A stretch of DNA of 8,964 nucleotides from Lentisphaeria bacterium (GTDB lineage: Bacteria; Verrucomicrobiota; Lentisphaeria; Oligosphaerales; Oligosphaeraceae). This document shows positions 1 through 6,702 of the stretch, piece after piece (the stretch's first letter is position 1; each line of letters starts with the position of its first letter). A model generated the notes under the pieces. It had not been told where the DNA came from and did no database searches. It was given only the letters and a program-made list of their open reading frames with translations. The stretch spans positions 1 through 8,964 of the forward strand of contig JAEDMH010000097.1 in assembly GCA_016303095.1 (NCBI GenBank). The letters are read 5' to 3'. The translations under genes and the position numbers were made by a program.

Positions 1-97
1 TCCGTGCCCTCCGTGTCTCCCCTCCGTGCCCTCCGTGTCTCCCCTCCGTGCCCTCCGTGTTTCTATCTCTGTGCCCTCCGTGTTTGAATCTCCGTGC
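1..97 (-). repeat. Tandem TCCGTG (CACGGA) repeat, 22-23 base period, continues past the left edge
   Basis: The hexamer TCCGTG, or once TCTGTG, starts at 1, 10, 23, 32, 45, 54, 68, 77 and 91. The spacing alternates between 9 and 13-14 bases, giving a compound unit of 22-23 bases. The first two units are identical; the later ones diverge in the spacer. The patch lies about 23 bases beyond the stop codon of the leftward gene at 812-120. On that gene's sense strand it reads as purine-rich CACGGAG. Similar CACGGAG/CACAGAG repeats are, from memory, scattered between genes in several environmental bacterial groups with no established function. The left end is cut by the window. Confidence 0.85.
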
Positions 98-119
98 CCG
101 CCTGGCCCCGCAGGGGCTC

Positions 120-812
120 TCAAATCTCCTGGCGGGGAGGGCGGAGGCAGCGGGGGCGTCCCAGGATTTCGCTGAAGAGCACGGCCTTCCGCATGCCGGC
201 TGCCGTGCGGGGCAGGCCCAGTCCTTCCAGGGAGAGTGGCTGGTGGCGGGGCTTTTTGGTGGCGGGGTGTGGGGTAGGGGCCGCGGGAGTAGTGGCGATA
301 TGGGCGTCCGCATGGAGGGCGGCCTCGGAGGGATGGATGGGGAAATTTCCGGCCTCCAGGGTGGGTCCCATGTGTTCCTCCGCATGGAGGAGAGCGGGGG
401 TGGTGGCGTCCCTCAGGGGGGAGGTATGGGGGGGAGGAATGGGGGCCGCATAGGACTCTCCCACGGGCGTGGGCGCCGGGGAGAGGGGGCGGGGCATCTC
501 CTGGGAAAGCGTCGTGGGTTCCGTGGATGCGAGAGCCCGGTCCTCCTCTTCCCGGGCGGAAGAGAGCATCTCCTCCATCTCCTGGGGAGAGGCGTTGTCC
601 AGAACCTGGGCAAAGACCTGGGCGATCTCCTGTCGCCGCTTCTCCCGCTGGGCGGGAGAGGGCTCCTCCAGGGCGTCCAGCTCCTGCTCCAGCTCCCGAT
701 CCAACTCTTCCCGGCGCCTCCTCTGCCCCTGTTTTTTCCGGCCTTCCTGCAGGAAGGCCTTGCAGGCGACAATCAGCAGATAGATGGCGACGATGACAAC
801 AGCCTTGAGCAT
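120..812 (-). CDS. Membrane-anchored protein of unknown function, downstream of floA
   Basis: I do not recognise this 230-residue protein as a named family. Residues 1-17 form one hydrophobic segment (MLKAVVIVAIYLLIVAC), which looks like an uncleaved anchor. Residues 24-95 are highly charged, rich in Arg, Glu and Gln, and probably helical or coiled coil. Residues about 96-190 are a low-complexity Pro/Ala/Thr/His linker. The last 40 residues are more ordered, with RKAVLFSEILGRPR at 208-221; from memory, short tails of this kind end other hypothetical proteins in PVC-type genomes. The gene starts 18 bases after the floA stop on the same strand, so the two are probably cotranscribed, although no clear ribosome binding site precedes its ATG. 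By position it may assist FloA at the membrane; this is inference. It is not NfeD: it has one membrane segment and no visible OB-fold domain. The opposite strand is also open across this gene, so the reading rests on the plausible N-terminal anchor and the operon position. Confidence 0.7.
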   Translation of the reverse strand: MLKAVVIVAIYLLIVACKAFLQEGRKKQGQRRRREELDRELEQELDALEEPSPAQREKRRQEIAQVFAQVLDNASPQEMEEMLSSAREEEDRALASTEPTTLSQEMPRPLSPAPTPVGESYAAPIPPPHTSPLRDATTPALLHAEEHMGPTLEAGNFPIHPSEAALHADAHIATTPAAPTPHPATKKPRHQPLSLEGLGLPRTAAGMRKAVLFSEILGRPRCLRPPRQEI

Positions 813-830
813 GAGAAAGACGGGGGAAGC

Positions 831-1850
831 CTAGATCTGCTGGGGTTCCTCGCCGGCGATGGTGCGGCGCATATCCGTGTCGGAGCGAAGATTCTCCAGA
901 CGATAGTAGTCCATGACGCCCAGTTTTCCGCTCTTCAGGGCGGCGGCCATGGCCAGGGGAATCTCCGCCTGGGCTGCCACCACCTGGGCCTGCATCTCCT
1001 GCACCTTGGCCTGCATCTCCTGGACCTTCGCCTTCATCTCCTGCTCGTAGGCCACCGCCGCCGCGCGACGCACCTCCGCCGTGGCCTGGGCCACCCGGCG
1101 ATCCGCCTCCGCCTGATCCGCCTGGAGACGGGCGCCAATGTTGTCTCCCACGTCCACATCCGCAATGTCAATGGAGAGAATCTCGAAGGCCGTGCCGGAA
1201 TCCAGTCCCTTCTCCAGCAAGCGCTGGGAGATGTTGTCGGGATTTTCCAGGACGGCATTGTAGGAGGCGCTGGAGCCAATGGTGGTGACGATGCCCTCGC
1301 CCACCCGGGCCACAATGGTGTCCTCGGTGGCGCCGCCCACCAGGCGCTCCAGGTTGGTGCGGACGGTCACCCGGGCCCGGACCTTCACCTGGATGCCGTC
1401 CTTGGCCACGGCGTCCAAGGTATCCCGGTCCGCTCCCCGCTTGGGGCAGTCGATGACCCGGGGATTCACGCTGGTCTTCACGGCTTCCAGCACATCCCGT
1501 CCTGCCAGATCGATGGCGGCGGCCTGGCGGAAGGTGAGGTTGATGGCGGCCTTGTCGGCGGCCACCATGGCGTTCACCACCCGTTCCACGTTTCCGTGGG
1601 CCATGTAGTGGCTTTCCAGGTCATCGGTGGAGATGGTGGTGATGCCGGCCTTCCGGAGCTGGATATAGCAGCGGACAATCAGGGCGGAGGGCACGTGGCG
1701 GAGGCTCATCACCAGGAGGCGCCAGAAGGAGATGTGGGCGCCGGAGGCCTGGGCCTGGAGCCAAGTGCTGAAATAGCTGCAGACGATGCAGAAGGCGACG
1801 AACAACAGAAAGACGACGAGGACCGTGCAAATGCCGAGGAAAATGCTCAT
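831..1850 (-). CDS. floA: Flotillin-like protein FloA (UPF0365 family)
   Basis: This 339-residue protein matches the bacterial FloA/YqfA family, which scaffolds ordered membrane microdomains. Residues 1-30 are the hydrophobic membrane insertion segment. An SPFH/band-7 region covers about 55-235 and includes the family stretches AAIDLAGRDVLEAV (111-124), LVGGATEDTIVARVGEGI (170-187) and TAFEILSIDIADVDVG (220-235). A coiled coil runs from about 242 to 297, followed by the conserved tail GKLGVMDYYRLEN (308-320). The protein is slightly longer than the roughly 330 residues usual for the family. The excess is explained by an extra heptad at 270-290 and an apparent insertion near 136-148. The frame is open upstream to 2198, but that extension has no family similarity, and the ATG at 1850 begins the known hydrophobic N-terminus. 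No strong Shine-Dalgarno sequence is visible. The usual neighbour nfeD is not adjacent; an unknown membrane protein follows instead. Confidence 0.95.
   Translation of the reverse strand: MSIFLGICTVLVVFLLFVAFCIVCSYFSTWLQAQASGAHISFWRLLVMSLRHVPSALIVRCYIQLRKAGITTISTDDLESHYMAHGNVERVVNAMVAADKAAINLTFRQAAAIDLAGRDVLEAVKTSVNPRVIDCPKRGADRDTLDAVAKDGIQVKVRARVTVRTNLERLVGGATEDTIVARVGEGIVTTIGSSASYNAVLENPDNISQRLLEKGLDSGTAFEILSIDIADVDVGDNIGARLQADQAEADRRVAQATAEVRRAAAVAYEQEMKAKVQEMQAKVQEMQAQVVAAQAEIPLAMAAALKSGKLGVMDYYRLENLRSDTDMRRTIAGEEPQQI
981..1043 (-). repeat. Three in-frame 21-base repeats in the floA coiled coil
   Basis: Three consecutive 21-base units (981-1001, 1002-1022, 1023-1043) encode the heptads QEMQAQV, QEMQAKV and QEMKAKV, residues 270-290 of FloA. 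The first two units differ at one base (20 of 21 identical), which suggests a recent duplication that extended the coiled coil by exactly one heptad and kept its register. Confidence 0.9.
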
Positions 1851-2050
1851 GGGGACGAGGGATGTTCGGAGGGGCTCTGATTCAGGAAGAAAAGGGAAGT
1901 GTCCGGGGCGACGCAGGCCGACGGAAAAGCGGGAAACGGGAGCAATATACAGGGATTTAGAGCGTTTGGGAGTCCCTCTTCCAGAACGGGAAAGGAAGAA
2001 GCGCCCCCAAAAAGAAAAAGAGGGCTCCGGCGGAGGCCCGATCCCTCTTA

Positions 2051-2105
2051 CGCATGGCTCCCCAGAGGCAAAGGCCTCCCGGTCATGCGGAACATCAAAA
2101 CGCAT
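2051..2105. other. Candidate hairpin with two competing partners, upstream of ilvE
   Basis: CGCATG at 2051-2056 is complementary to CATGCG at 2084-2089. Inside this, GAGGC (2065-2069) pairs with GCCTC (2074-2078) across an AAAG loop. The right arm can instead pair as ATGCG (2085-2089) with CGCAT (2101-2105). The stems are short and could arise by chance. The element may be transcribed, an operator, or neither. Confidence 0.25.
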
Positions 2106-2232
2106 CCCGCCGCTTCTCACGGCAAAGGAACCCCCAAAAGCCCCAAAGGGCGCGTTTGATTTTTCTTTTCTCCCTTTTCTCACCCTCCGGGAAGCCATCC
2201 TCCCTGTCCACCGTAGGCGGTGGGAAGCGGGC

Positions 2233-2238
2233 TATAGT
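2233..2238 (+). promoter_or_regulatory. Possible -10 box for the ilvE operon
   Basis: TATAGT, inside GCTATAGTATGG, is the best sigma-70-like -10 match in the last 100 bases before ilvE. It would give a leader of about 60 bases. No TTGACA-like -35 box stands at the usual distance, so the call is weak. Confidence 0.3.
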
Positions 2239-2289
2239 ATGGAGTTTGCCGCCGGAAGTGCCAGAAGGCGGTGTCAATGGCAATGCGCT

Positions 2290-2295
2290 AAGGAG
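2290..2295 (+). promoter_or_regulatory. Ribosome binding site of ilvE
   Basis: AAGGAG ends 9 bases before the ATG at 2305. It supports that start and shows that this organism uses Shine-Dalgarno initiation, which makes its absence before the S1 gene at 5194 notable. Confidence 0.8.
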
Positions 2296-2304
2296 TGCTG
2301 ATTT

Positions 2305-3327
2305 ATGGAACTGGATTGGTCGAATCTGACATTTTCCTACCGTCCCACGGCCTGTCACGTGGAATACCACTGGAAAGATGGGAAATGGGACGAAGGCGAG
2401 TTGAAAGAAAAGCCCTTTGTCACCCTGTCCATTGCGGCGGAGTGTCTGCACTATGGTCAGGCCGCTTTTGAAGGGCTGAAGGCCTACCGTGGGGAGGACG
2501 GGAAGATCCGTGTGTTCCGCATGGAGATGAATGCCCGTCGTCTGATGCAGTCTGCCCGTCGTTGCTGCATGGCTCCGGTGCCGGAGGAGTTGTTCTGCCA
2601 GGCTGTGGAGCGTGTGGTGCGGGCCAATGCGGAGTGGATTCCCCCCTACGGCACGGGAGCCACCCTGTACATCCGTCCGCTCCTCTTTGGCTCCGGCCCC
2701 CAGATTGGCGTGGCTCCGGCCAGCGAATACACCTTCATCGTGCTGGTGGTGCCCGTGGGGGCCTACTACAAAGGCGGCCTTCAGGCCGTCCGCGCCTGCA
2801 TTGTGGACGAATACGACCGGGCGGCGCCCCGGGGCACGGGCAACGTGAAGATGGCCGGCAACTACGCGGCCAGCCTGCTCTCCCACGAGATGGCCAAGGA
2901 GAACGGCTTTGCCGTGGATCTGTATTTGGATGCCGCCGAGCACAAATACATTGAGGAGTTCGGTTCCTCCAACTTCATTGGCATCACCCATGACGGCACC
3001 TACGTGACTCCCTCCTCCCATTCCGTGCTGCCCAGCATCACCAACAACGGCCTCCAGCAGGTGGCCAAGGATCTGGGCATCCCTGTGGAGGTGCGTCCCA
3101 TCGACTTCGAGAAGGAGATCGGCACCTTTGCCGAGGTGGCCGCCTGCGGCACCGCCGTGGTCATCACTCCTGTGAAGGAGATTGTGCGTCTGAGCACCGG
3201 AGAAAAGTTCACCATTGGGAGCGGGGACGGATGCGGCCCTGTCTGCCAGAAGCTCTACGATGCCTACACGGCCATCCAGTGGGGCAAGGCTCCGGATACC
3301 CATGGCTGGCTGAAGATCCTGGACTAG
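2305..3327 (+). CDS. ilvE: Branched-chain-amino-acid aminotransferase
   Basis: The enzyme (EC 2.6.1.42) is pyridoxal-phosphate dependent, of fold type IV. It transfers the amino group between glutamate and the keto acids of leucine, isoleucine and valine, in the cytoplasm. The 340-residue length fits the long bacterial/eukaryotic-type BCAT group. The family stretch HYGQAAFEGLKAYR lies at 49-62 and LYIRPLLFGSGP at 121-132. The catalytic lysine is K182 in GTGNVKMAGNYAAS. IEEFGSSNFIGI (216-227) carries the glutamate that contacts the cofactor ring nitrogen. VLPSITNN (241-248) and ACGTAVVITPV (280-290) form the phosphate and substrate loops. The ATG has a good ribosome binding site. This is the first gene of a probable four-gene unit and stops 4 bases before the sigma-factor start. 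No other ilv or leu gene is present, and no leader peptide or T-box for attenuation was found. Confidence 0.96.
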   Translation: MELDWSNLTFSYRPTACHVEYHWKDGKWDEGELKEKPFVTLSIAAECLHYGQAAFEGLKAYRGEDGKIRVFRMEMNARRLMQSARRCCMAPVPEELFCQAVERVVRANAEWIPPYGTGATLYIRPLLFGSGPQIGVAPASEYTFIVLVVPVGAYYKGGLQAVRACIVDEYDRAAPRGTGNVKMAGNYAASLLSHEMAKENGFAVDLYLDAAEHKYIEEFGSSNFIGITHDGTYVTPSSHSVLPSITNNGLQQVAKDLGIPVEVRPIDFEKEIGTFAEVAACGTAVVITPVKEIVRLSTGEKFTIGSGDGCGPVCQKLYDAYTAIQWGKAPDTHGWLKILD

Positions 3328-3331
3328 CCCC

Positions 3332-3925
3332 TTGCCAAACACCGACGCCCAATTGAACAAGTCCGCCTCGGAGCCCTCCGACCAGTCTTTGCTCCAAGGA
3401 TTTCTGGCGGGGGAGTCCCAGGCGGCGCAGCTCCTGTTCGAGCGCTATCAGCCGCGGCTTGTGGAGAAGGGGTGCGCCTATCTGCCTTCCCGGGATCTGG
3501 CCCAAGACGTGGCCCAGGAGGTGTTTCTGAAGCTCTTGGAGTCCCCTCCCCGGGAACTCTCCGGCGGCTCTCTCCGGCCCTGGCTTCTCCGGGTGACCCG
3601 AAATCTCGCCCTGGACCGCGCCCGGAGAGGACGCCATGAGATCGCCTCCGGGGGAGGGGGCGACCTGGAAATGTCCCCCTACGCTCCCCCAGGACAGGAG
3701 CCCGATCCCCTGACGACGCTGATGCGCTCCAACGATGCGGAACGCATCCGCAAGCTCTGGAAGCAGCTTCCTCCGGATCTTCAGCGGGTGCTGGAGGAGC
3801 GTTTCGAGCAGGGACTCTCCTTCCAGGAAATCGCCCTCCGGGAGAGCATTCCCCTGGGGACGGCTCTTTGGAGAGTGCACCACGCCTTCAAACTCCTGCG
3901 TCAAAAGTGGAGTGCGGAATCCTGA
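3332..3925 (+). CDS. ECF-type RNA polymerase sigma factor (sigma-70 family)
   Basis: This 197-residue protein has the two-domain layout of ECF sigma factors, which direct RNA polymerase to small regulons. Region 2 covers about 17-102, with RDLAQDVAQEVFLKLLE (54-70), matching the usual DAEDLVQEVF core, and RPWLLRVTRNLALDRAR (82-98). A Gly/Pro-rich linker (105-130) leads to region 4 at about 134-192. Region 4 holds LPPDLQRVLEERFEQGLSFQ (146-165) and the helix-turn-helix, including IPLGTALWRVHHAFKLLRQ. The start is probably TTG at 3332. An in-frame stop at 3311 bars anything much longer, no ATG occurs before region 2, and TTG at 3389 would cut into it; TTG at 3353 is possible. There is no clear ribosome binding site, so translation is probably coupled to ilvE 4 bases upstream. 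No anti-sigma factor is adjacent. Promoter targets cannot be predicted from this window. Confidence 0.88.
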   Translation: MPNTDAQLNKSASEPSDQSLLQGFLAGESQAAQLLFERYQPRLVEKGCAYLPSRDLAQDVAQEVFLKLLESPPRELSGGSLRPWLLRVTRNLALDRARRGRHEIASGGGGDLEMSPYAPPGQEPDPLTTLMRSNDAERIRKLWKQLPPDLQRVLEERFEQGLSFQEIALRESIPLGTALWRVHHAFKLLRQKWSAES

Positions 3926-3941
3926 TTTGCGGAATGCCGTC

Positions 3942-5141
3942 ATGCTGAACACGAAGACCTTCTATCCTTTGACTGGCGGAGTCCGCCACTATGCCTGGGG
4001 GGAGTGCGCTTCCCAGGGAAAGACGCCGTTTATTGCCTCGTTGCTGAAGGAGGATCCCGGGGAGGATCCCTGGGCGGAACTGTGGCTGGGCGCCCATCCC
4101 TCCCTGCCGGGGCTCCTGGGGACTCCCGAGGGAACCCTTCCCTTGAACCAAGCCATTGCCCAGGCCCCCCAGGCGTGGCTGGGCGAACGCAGTGCCGCCC
4201 TCTCCCAGGAACTCCCTTTCCTGTTGAAGGTCCTGACTTGCAGCGCCCCCCTCTCCATCCAAAGCCATCCCGACGCCCAATCCGCCGTGGAGCTTCATGC
4301 CGCCCGTCCGGATCTCTATCCCGACGCCCATGACAAGACGGAGATCATGATTGCCCTGGAACCCTTCCAGGCCCTGGCGGGATTCCGGGGATTGTGGGAC
4401 ATCCGGGCGGATTTGGAGAAGGTGGAAGCCTTCCAGCCTTGGCTGGCCTTGTGGCAGTATGGGGCGCCCACGTTGCGCCGGCTGGTGGAGAGTCTCTTCT
4501 CCCTCAATGTGGTGCCTCTGGCGGCCATGTTGACCCAGGCGCTTCAGGAACTCCGGGAACGCCAGGAGAATCTCCTCTCTCCTGCGGACAAGCTCTTCCT
4601 TTCCCTCTCCCAGGAATATCCCGGGGATCGGGGAACCCTCTTCGCCTATCTGCTGAACCAGGTGGAACTGGCGCCGGGAGAGGCCCTCTTCCTGGCGCCC
4701 AACTCTCCCCACGCCTACCAGCGGGGCGCCGGCATTGAATGCATGACCAATTCCGACAACGTGATCCGCGCCGGCCTGACGCCCAAGGCCGTGGATGTGC
4801 CCACTCTCCTCCAAACGGTGGATTTCGACGCCACAGGCTATCGGATGGTCACGCCCCGGGAGACCGCAACGGAGGGAGGACGCGTCCGAGAATATCTCGC
4901 CCCCACCCCCAAGTTCCGCCTCTTCTTCTATGAGGATGCTCCCTGCCCCTTGGAGACCCATCCGGATGTCTTGGGCATCTTCCTGGTGCTGCGGGGAGAA
5001 GCCCTCCTGAAGGACGCCCAGGGACGGAGCATTTCCGCCCCCGCCGGCACCGCCTGGGTGCGCCCCGCCGACCTCGCCTCCGGCACCATCCTCCCCGCCG
5101 CTCCCAGCACTCTCCTGGTCTGGGCCCAAAGCGCCTTCTGA
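3942..5141 (+). CDS. manA: Mannose-6-phosphate isomerase, type I
   Basis: The enzyme (EC 5.3.1.8) interconverts mannose 6-phosphate and fructose 6-phosphate. It links mannose use to glycolysis and, in reverse, feeds GDP-mannose synthesis for polysaccharides. The 399-residue cupin-type protein keeps the zinc ligands of the type I family: Q107 and H109 in SIQSHPD, E134 in HDKTEIMIALEPF, and H257 in APNSPHAYQ. The catalytic arginine is R276 in SDNVIRAGLTPKAVDV (271-286). The N-terminal stretch VRHYAWG (14-20) and the length also fit. The ATG at 3942 was chosen because this motif lies just after it; the open frame reaches back to 3735 only inside the sigma-factor gene. The gene begins 16 bases after the sigma stop, so cotranscription is likely. 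The ribosome binding site is weak at best. Confidence 0.95.
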   Translation: MLNTKTFYPLTGGVRHYAWGECASQGKTPFIASLLKEDPGEDPWAELWLGAHPSLPGLLGTPEGTLPLNQAIAQAPQAWLGERSAALSQELPFLLKVLTCSAPLSIQSHPDAQSAVELHAARPDLYPDAHDKTEIMIALEPFQALAGFRGLWDIRADLEKVEAFQPWLALWQYGAPTLRRLVESLFSLNVVPLAAMLTQALQELRERQENLLSPADKLFLSLSQEYPGDRGTLFAYLLNQVELAPGEALFLAPNSPHAYQRGAGIECMTNSDNVIRAGLTPKAVDVPTLLQTVDFDATGYRMVTPRETATEGGRVREYLAPTPKFRLFFYEDAPCPLETHPDVLGIFLVLRGEALLKDAQGRSISAPAGTAWVRPADLASGTILPAAPSTLLVWAQSAF

Positions 5142-5193
5142 AAACGAAACTCCCTCCCCTTTCACCCCTCCCTGCTTCTCCCTCTATACCACT
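5142..5193 (+). promoter_or_regulatory. Pyrimidine-rich leader without Shine-Dalgarno, before the S1 gene
   Basis: From 5151 to 5190 the strand is almost entirely C and T, and no purine-rich ribosome binding site lies within 25 bases of the ATG at 5194. Neighbouring ilvE, grpE and dnaJ do have one. In E. coli the rpsA start region also lacks a canonical Shine-Dalgarno sequence and is controlled by S1 protein. Autoregulation here is inference from that parallel. Confidence 0.4.
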
Positions 5194-6687
5194 ATGTCTG
5201 AAGAATCCGAATTTTCCGCTCTCTTTGAGAACACCCAGGTCAACATGTCCATCAAGAAAGGAGACAAGGTCTCCGGACGGGTGATCGGCATTGACAAAAA
5301 CAGCGTCTTCGTGGATTTGAAGGCCCGGCAGGACGGGGTGCTGGATCGGAAGGAGTTCCTGGACGAACAGGGGGAACTGACCATCAAGGAAGGAGATTGG
5401 GTGGAGGCCTATGTGGCCGGCAGCGACGCCGACGGCATCCACCTGCGTCGTCAGTTGGGCGGTCGGGCCATCCACGAGGTGGATCAAGCGGTGGCCGAGG
5501 CCTTCCAGAGCAAGATCCCCATCGAGGGCAAGGTGCTGGCCGTCCGCCGGAAGGAGGAGAATTTGGTGGGCTTCACGGTGCAATTGGGCAAGAGCGAGGC
5601 CTTCTGCCCCGCCAGCCAGATGGATGCCCGGGGCGTTCGCCGGGAAGCCGAGGAGTATGTGGGCCAGACCTACTCCTTCCGGGTGACGGAATATGCGGAG
5701 GACGGCTATCGCCTGGTGGTCTCCCGCCGGGCTGTCCTGGAGGAGCAGGAGGAAGCGGCGCGCCAGCGCATTCTGGCCAATCTTCAGGAAGGCCTGGTGC
5801 TCACGGGCACGGTGGCTTCCCTCCAACCCTACGGGGCCTTTGTGGATCTGGGCGGCTTGGACGGCCTGGTGCCTGGGCGGGAACTCTCCTGGGATCGGGG
5901 CGTGCGCCCGGAGGATGTGGTGAAGGTGGGGGACAAGGTGACCGTGAAGGTGATCGGCTATGAGCCGGGAGAGGGAGGGCGGAAACCCCGCATCACCCTC
6001 TCCCTGAAACAGGCCGCCGGCGCCACTCCCTGGGAACAGTTCCGTCAAAATCCTGCCTTCGCCGTGGGAAGCCGCTGCAAGGGCACGGTGGCCCGCCTGG
6101 CGCCCTTCGGCGCCTTTATCCGCCTGGCGCCCGGGGTGGATGGCCTGGCCCATGTCTCCCAGCTGGGAGCGGACCATCGGGTGGCCGATCCCTCTGAAGT
6201 GCTCCAGGAGGGGCAGGAGGTGGAGGTGACCATCCTGGATATCCAGGAGGAGGGGCATCGCGTGTCCCTGTGCGTGGGGGAACCCCGAAGCAAGGGGGAG
6301 AAGGCGGCGGAGCTTTCTCCGGCGGAGGCTCTGGAGGCGGCGAAGGTGGCCGCCGTGGGCGAGGTCTTGGAAGGCGAGGTGGACAAGCAGGCCCCCTATG
6401 GCCTGTTTGTCCGTCTGCCCAACGGCCAGACCGGCCTCCTCCATATCAGCCAAATGGAACTTCCCGGCGGAGAAAACACCATGAAAGAGCGGGTCATGTT
6501 CCGCCAGCATCCCCTCCATAGCAAGATCCGGGTGCTGGTGAAGGAAATCCAGGGAGATCGCATCTCTCTGACCACTCCCGAAAAGGCCGCCCAGGAACAG
6601 GAATCCAACGGAAGTCTGGAAGTCCGGGACGCCGGCAATGAAAGCTTCGGCTCCCTGGGGGATCTCTTCAGCGGTCTGAAACTCTAG
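5194..6687 (+). CDS. rpsA: S1 RNA-binding domain protein, ribosomal protein S1-like (five S1 domains)
   Basis: This 497-residue protein consists of five S1-type OB folds at about 22-86, 107-178, 199-272, 292-361 and 388-461. Each starts with the typical turn (GDKVSGRVIGI, EGKVLAV, GTVASLQPYGAFVDL, GTVARLAPFGAFIRL, GEVDKQAPYGLFVRL). Bacterial S1 binds mRNA to the 30S subunit and helps start translation. E. coli S1 has six domains and about 557 residues, so this is a shorter form, as seen in many other phyla. The central and later domains fit the S1 pattern best; the first two are more diverged, as is usual for ribosome-binding domains. An acidic stretch and a short tail, SFGSLGDLFSGLKL (484-497), follow the last domain. 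No Shine-Dalgarno sequence precedes the ATG. It is the last gene of the ilvE unit and is followed by a long hairpin. A different S1-domain regulator remains possible unless another rpsA is absent from the genome. Confidence 0.85.
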   Translation: MSEESEFSALFENTQVNMSIKKGDKVSGRVIGIDKNSVFVDLKARQDGVLDRKEFLDEQGELTIKEGDWVEAYVAGSDADGIHLRRQLGGRAIHEVDQAVAEAFQSKIPIEGKVLAVRRKEENLVGFTVQLGKSEAFCPASQMDARGVRREAEEYVGQTYSFRVTEYAEDGYRLVVSRRAVLEEQEEAARQRILANLQEGLVLTGTVASLQPYGAFVDLGGLDGLVPGRELSWDRGVRPEDVVKVGDKVTVKVIGYEPGEGGRKPRITLSLKQAAGATPWEQFRQNPAFAVGSRCKGTVARLAPFGAFIRLAPGVDGLAHVSQLGADHRVADPSEVLQEGQEVEVTILDIQEEGHRVSLCVGEPRSKGEKAAELSPAEALEAAKVAAVGEVLEGEVDKQAPYGLFVRLPNGQTGLLHISQMELPGGENTMKERVMFRQHPLHSKIRVLVKEIQGDRISLTTPEKAAQEQESNGSLEVRDAGNESFGSLGDLFSGLKL

Positions 6688-6702
6688 TCCGCTCCCCCCA
6701 CC

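Larger units (their letters stand above)
1851..2304. other. Divergent intergenic region between floA and ilvE
   Basis: This 454-base stretch holds no convincing gene. Frames that cross it are open only because the DNA is GC-rich, and they run into floA or ilvE. A weak leftward -10 candidate, TATATT on the minus strand at 1944-1949, could serve floA, but no matching -35 box is seen. Positions 2051-2089 can fold into a two-part hairpin, with an alternative partner at 2101-2105. A T-rich stretch occupies about 2155-2180. A rightward -10 candidate lies at 2233-2238 and a good ribosome binding site for ilvE at 2290-2295. Confidence 0.6.

Noticed and set aside
1..97. A CRISPR array
   Set aside because: Units of 22-23 bases are contiguous copies with no unique spacers of 25-40 bases, and no cas gene is present.
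48..1880. A rightward open frame of 610 codons over floA and its neighbour
   Set aside because: It is antisense to a clear FloA and starts inside the repeat. The product is Gly/His/Leu-rich and resembles nothing.
2140..2165. A terminator made of GCCC-CAAA-GGGC followed by T-rich DNA
   Set aside because: The stem has four pairs, the T run does not follow directly, and no rightward gene upstream would need it.
1851..2198. An N-terminal extension of FloA by 116 residues
   Set aside because: The extension is Arg/Ser/Pro-rich and unlike the family. The hydrophobic FloA N-terminus begins at the ATG at 1850.
2054..2329. An attenuation leader peptide before ilvE (ATG at 2054, with an Ile/Leu/Phe patch)
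   Set aside because: The frame runs past the ilvE start with no early stop. The Leu/Phe patch comes from a T-rich stretch, and the likely -10 box lies downstream of the ATG.
2095..3360. A leftward open frame of 421 codons antisense to ilvE
   Set aside because: ilvE on the opposite strand has all its catalytic motifs; the antisense product is compositionally odd and has no recognisable domain.
3735..3941. A longer manA start inside the sigma-factor gene
   Set aside because: The extra residues are out-of-frame sigma sequence, and the ManA family similarity starts right after ATG 3942.
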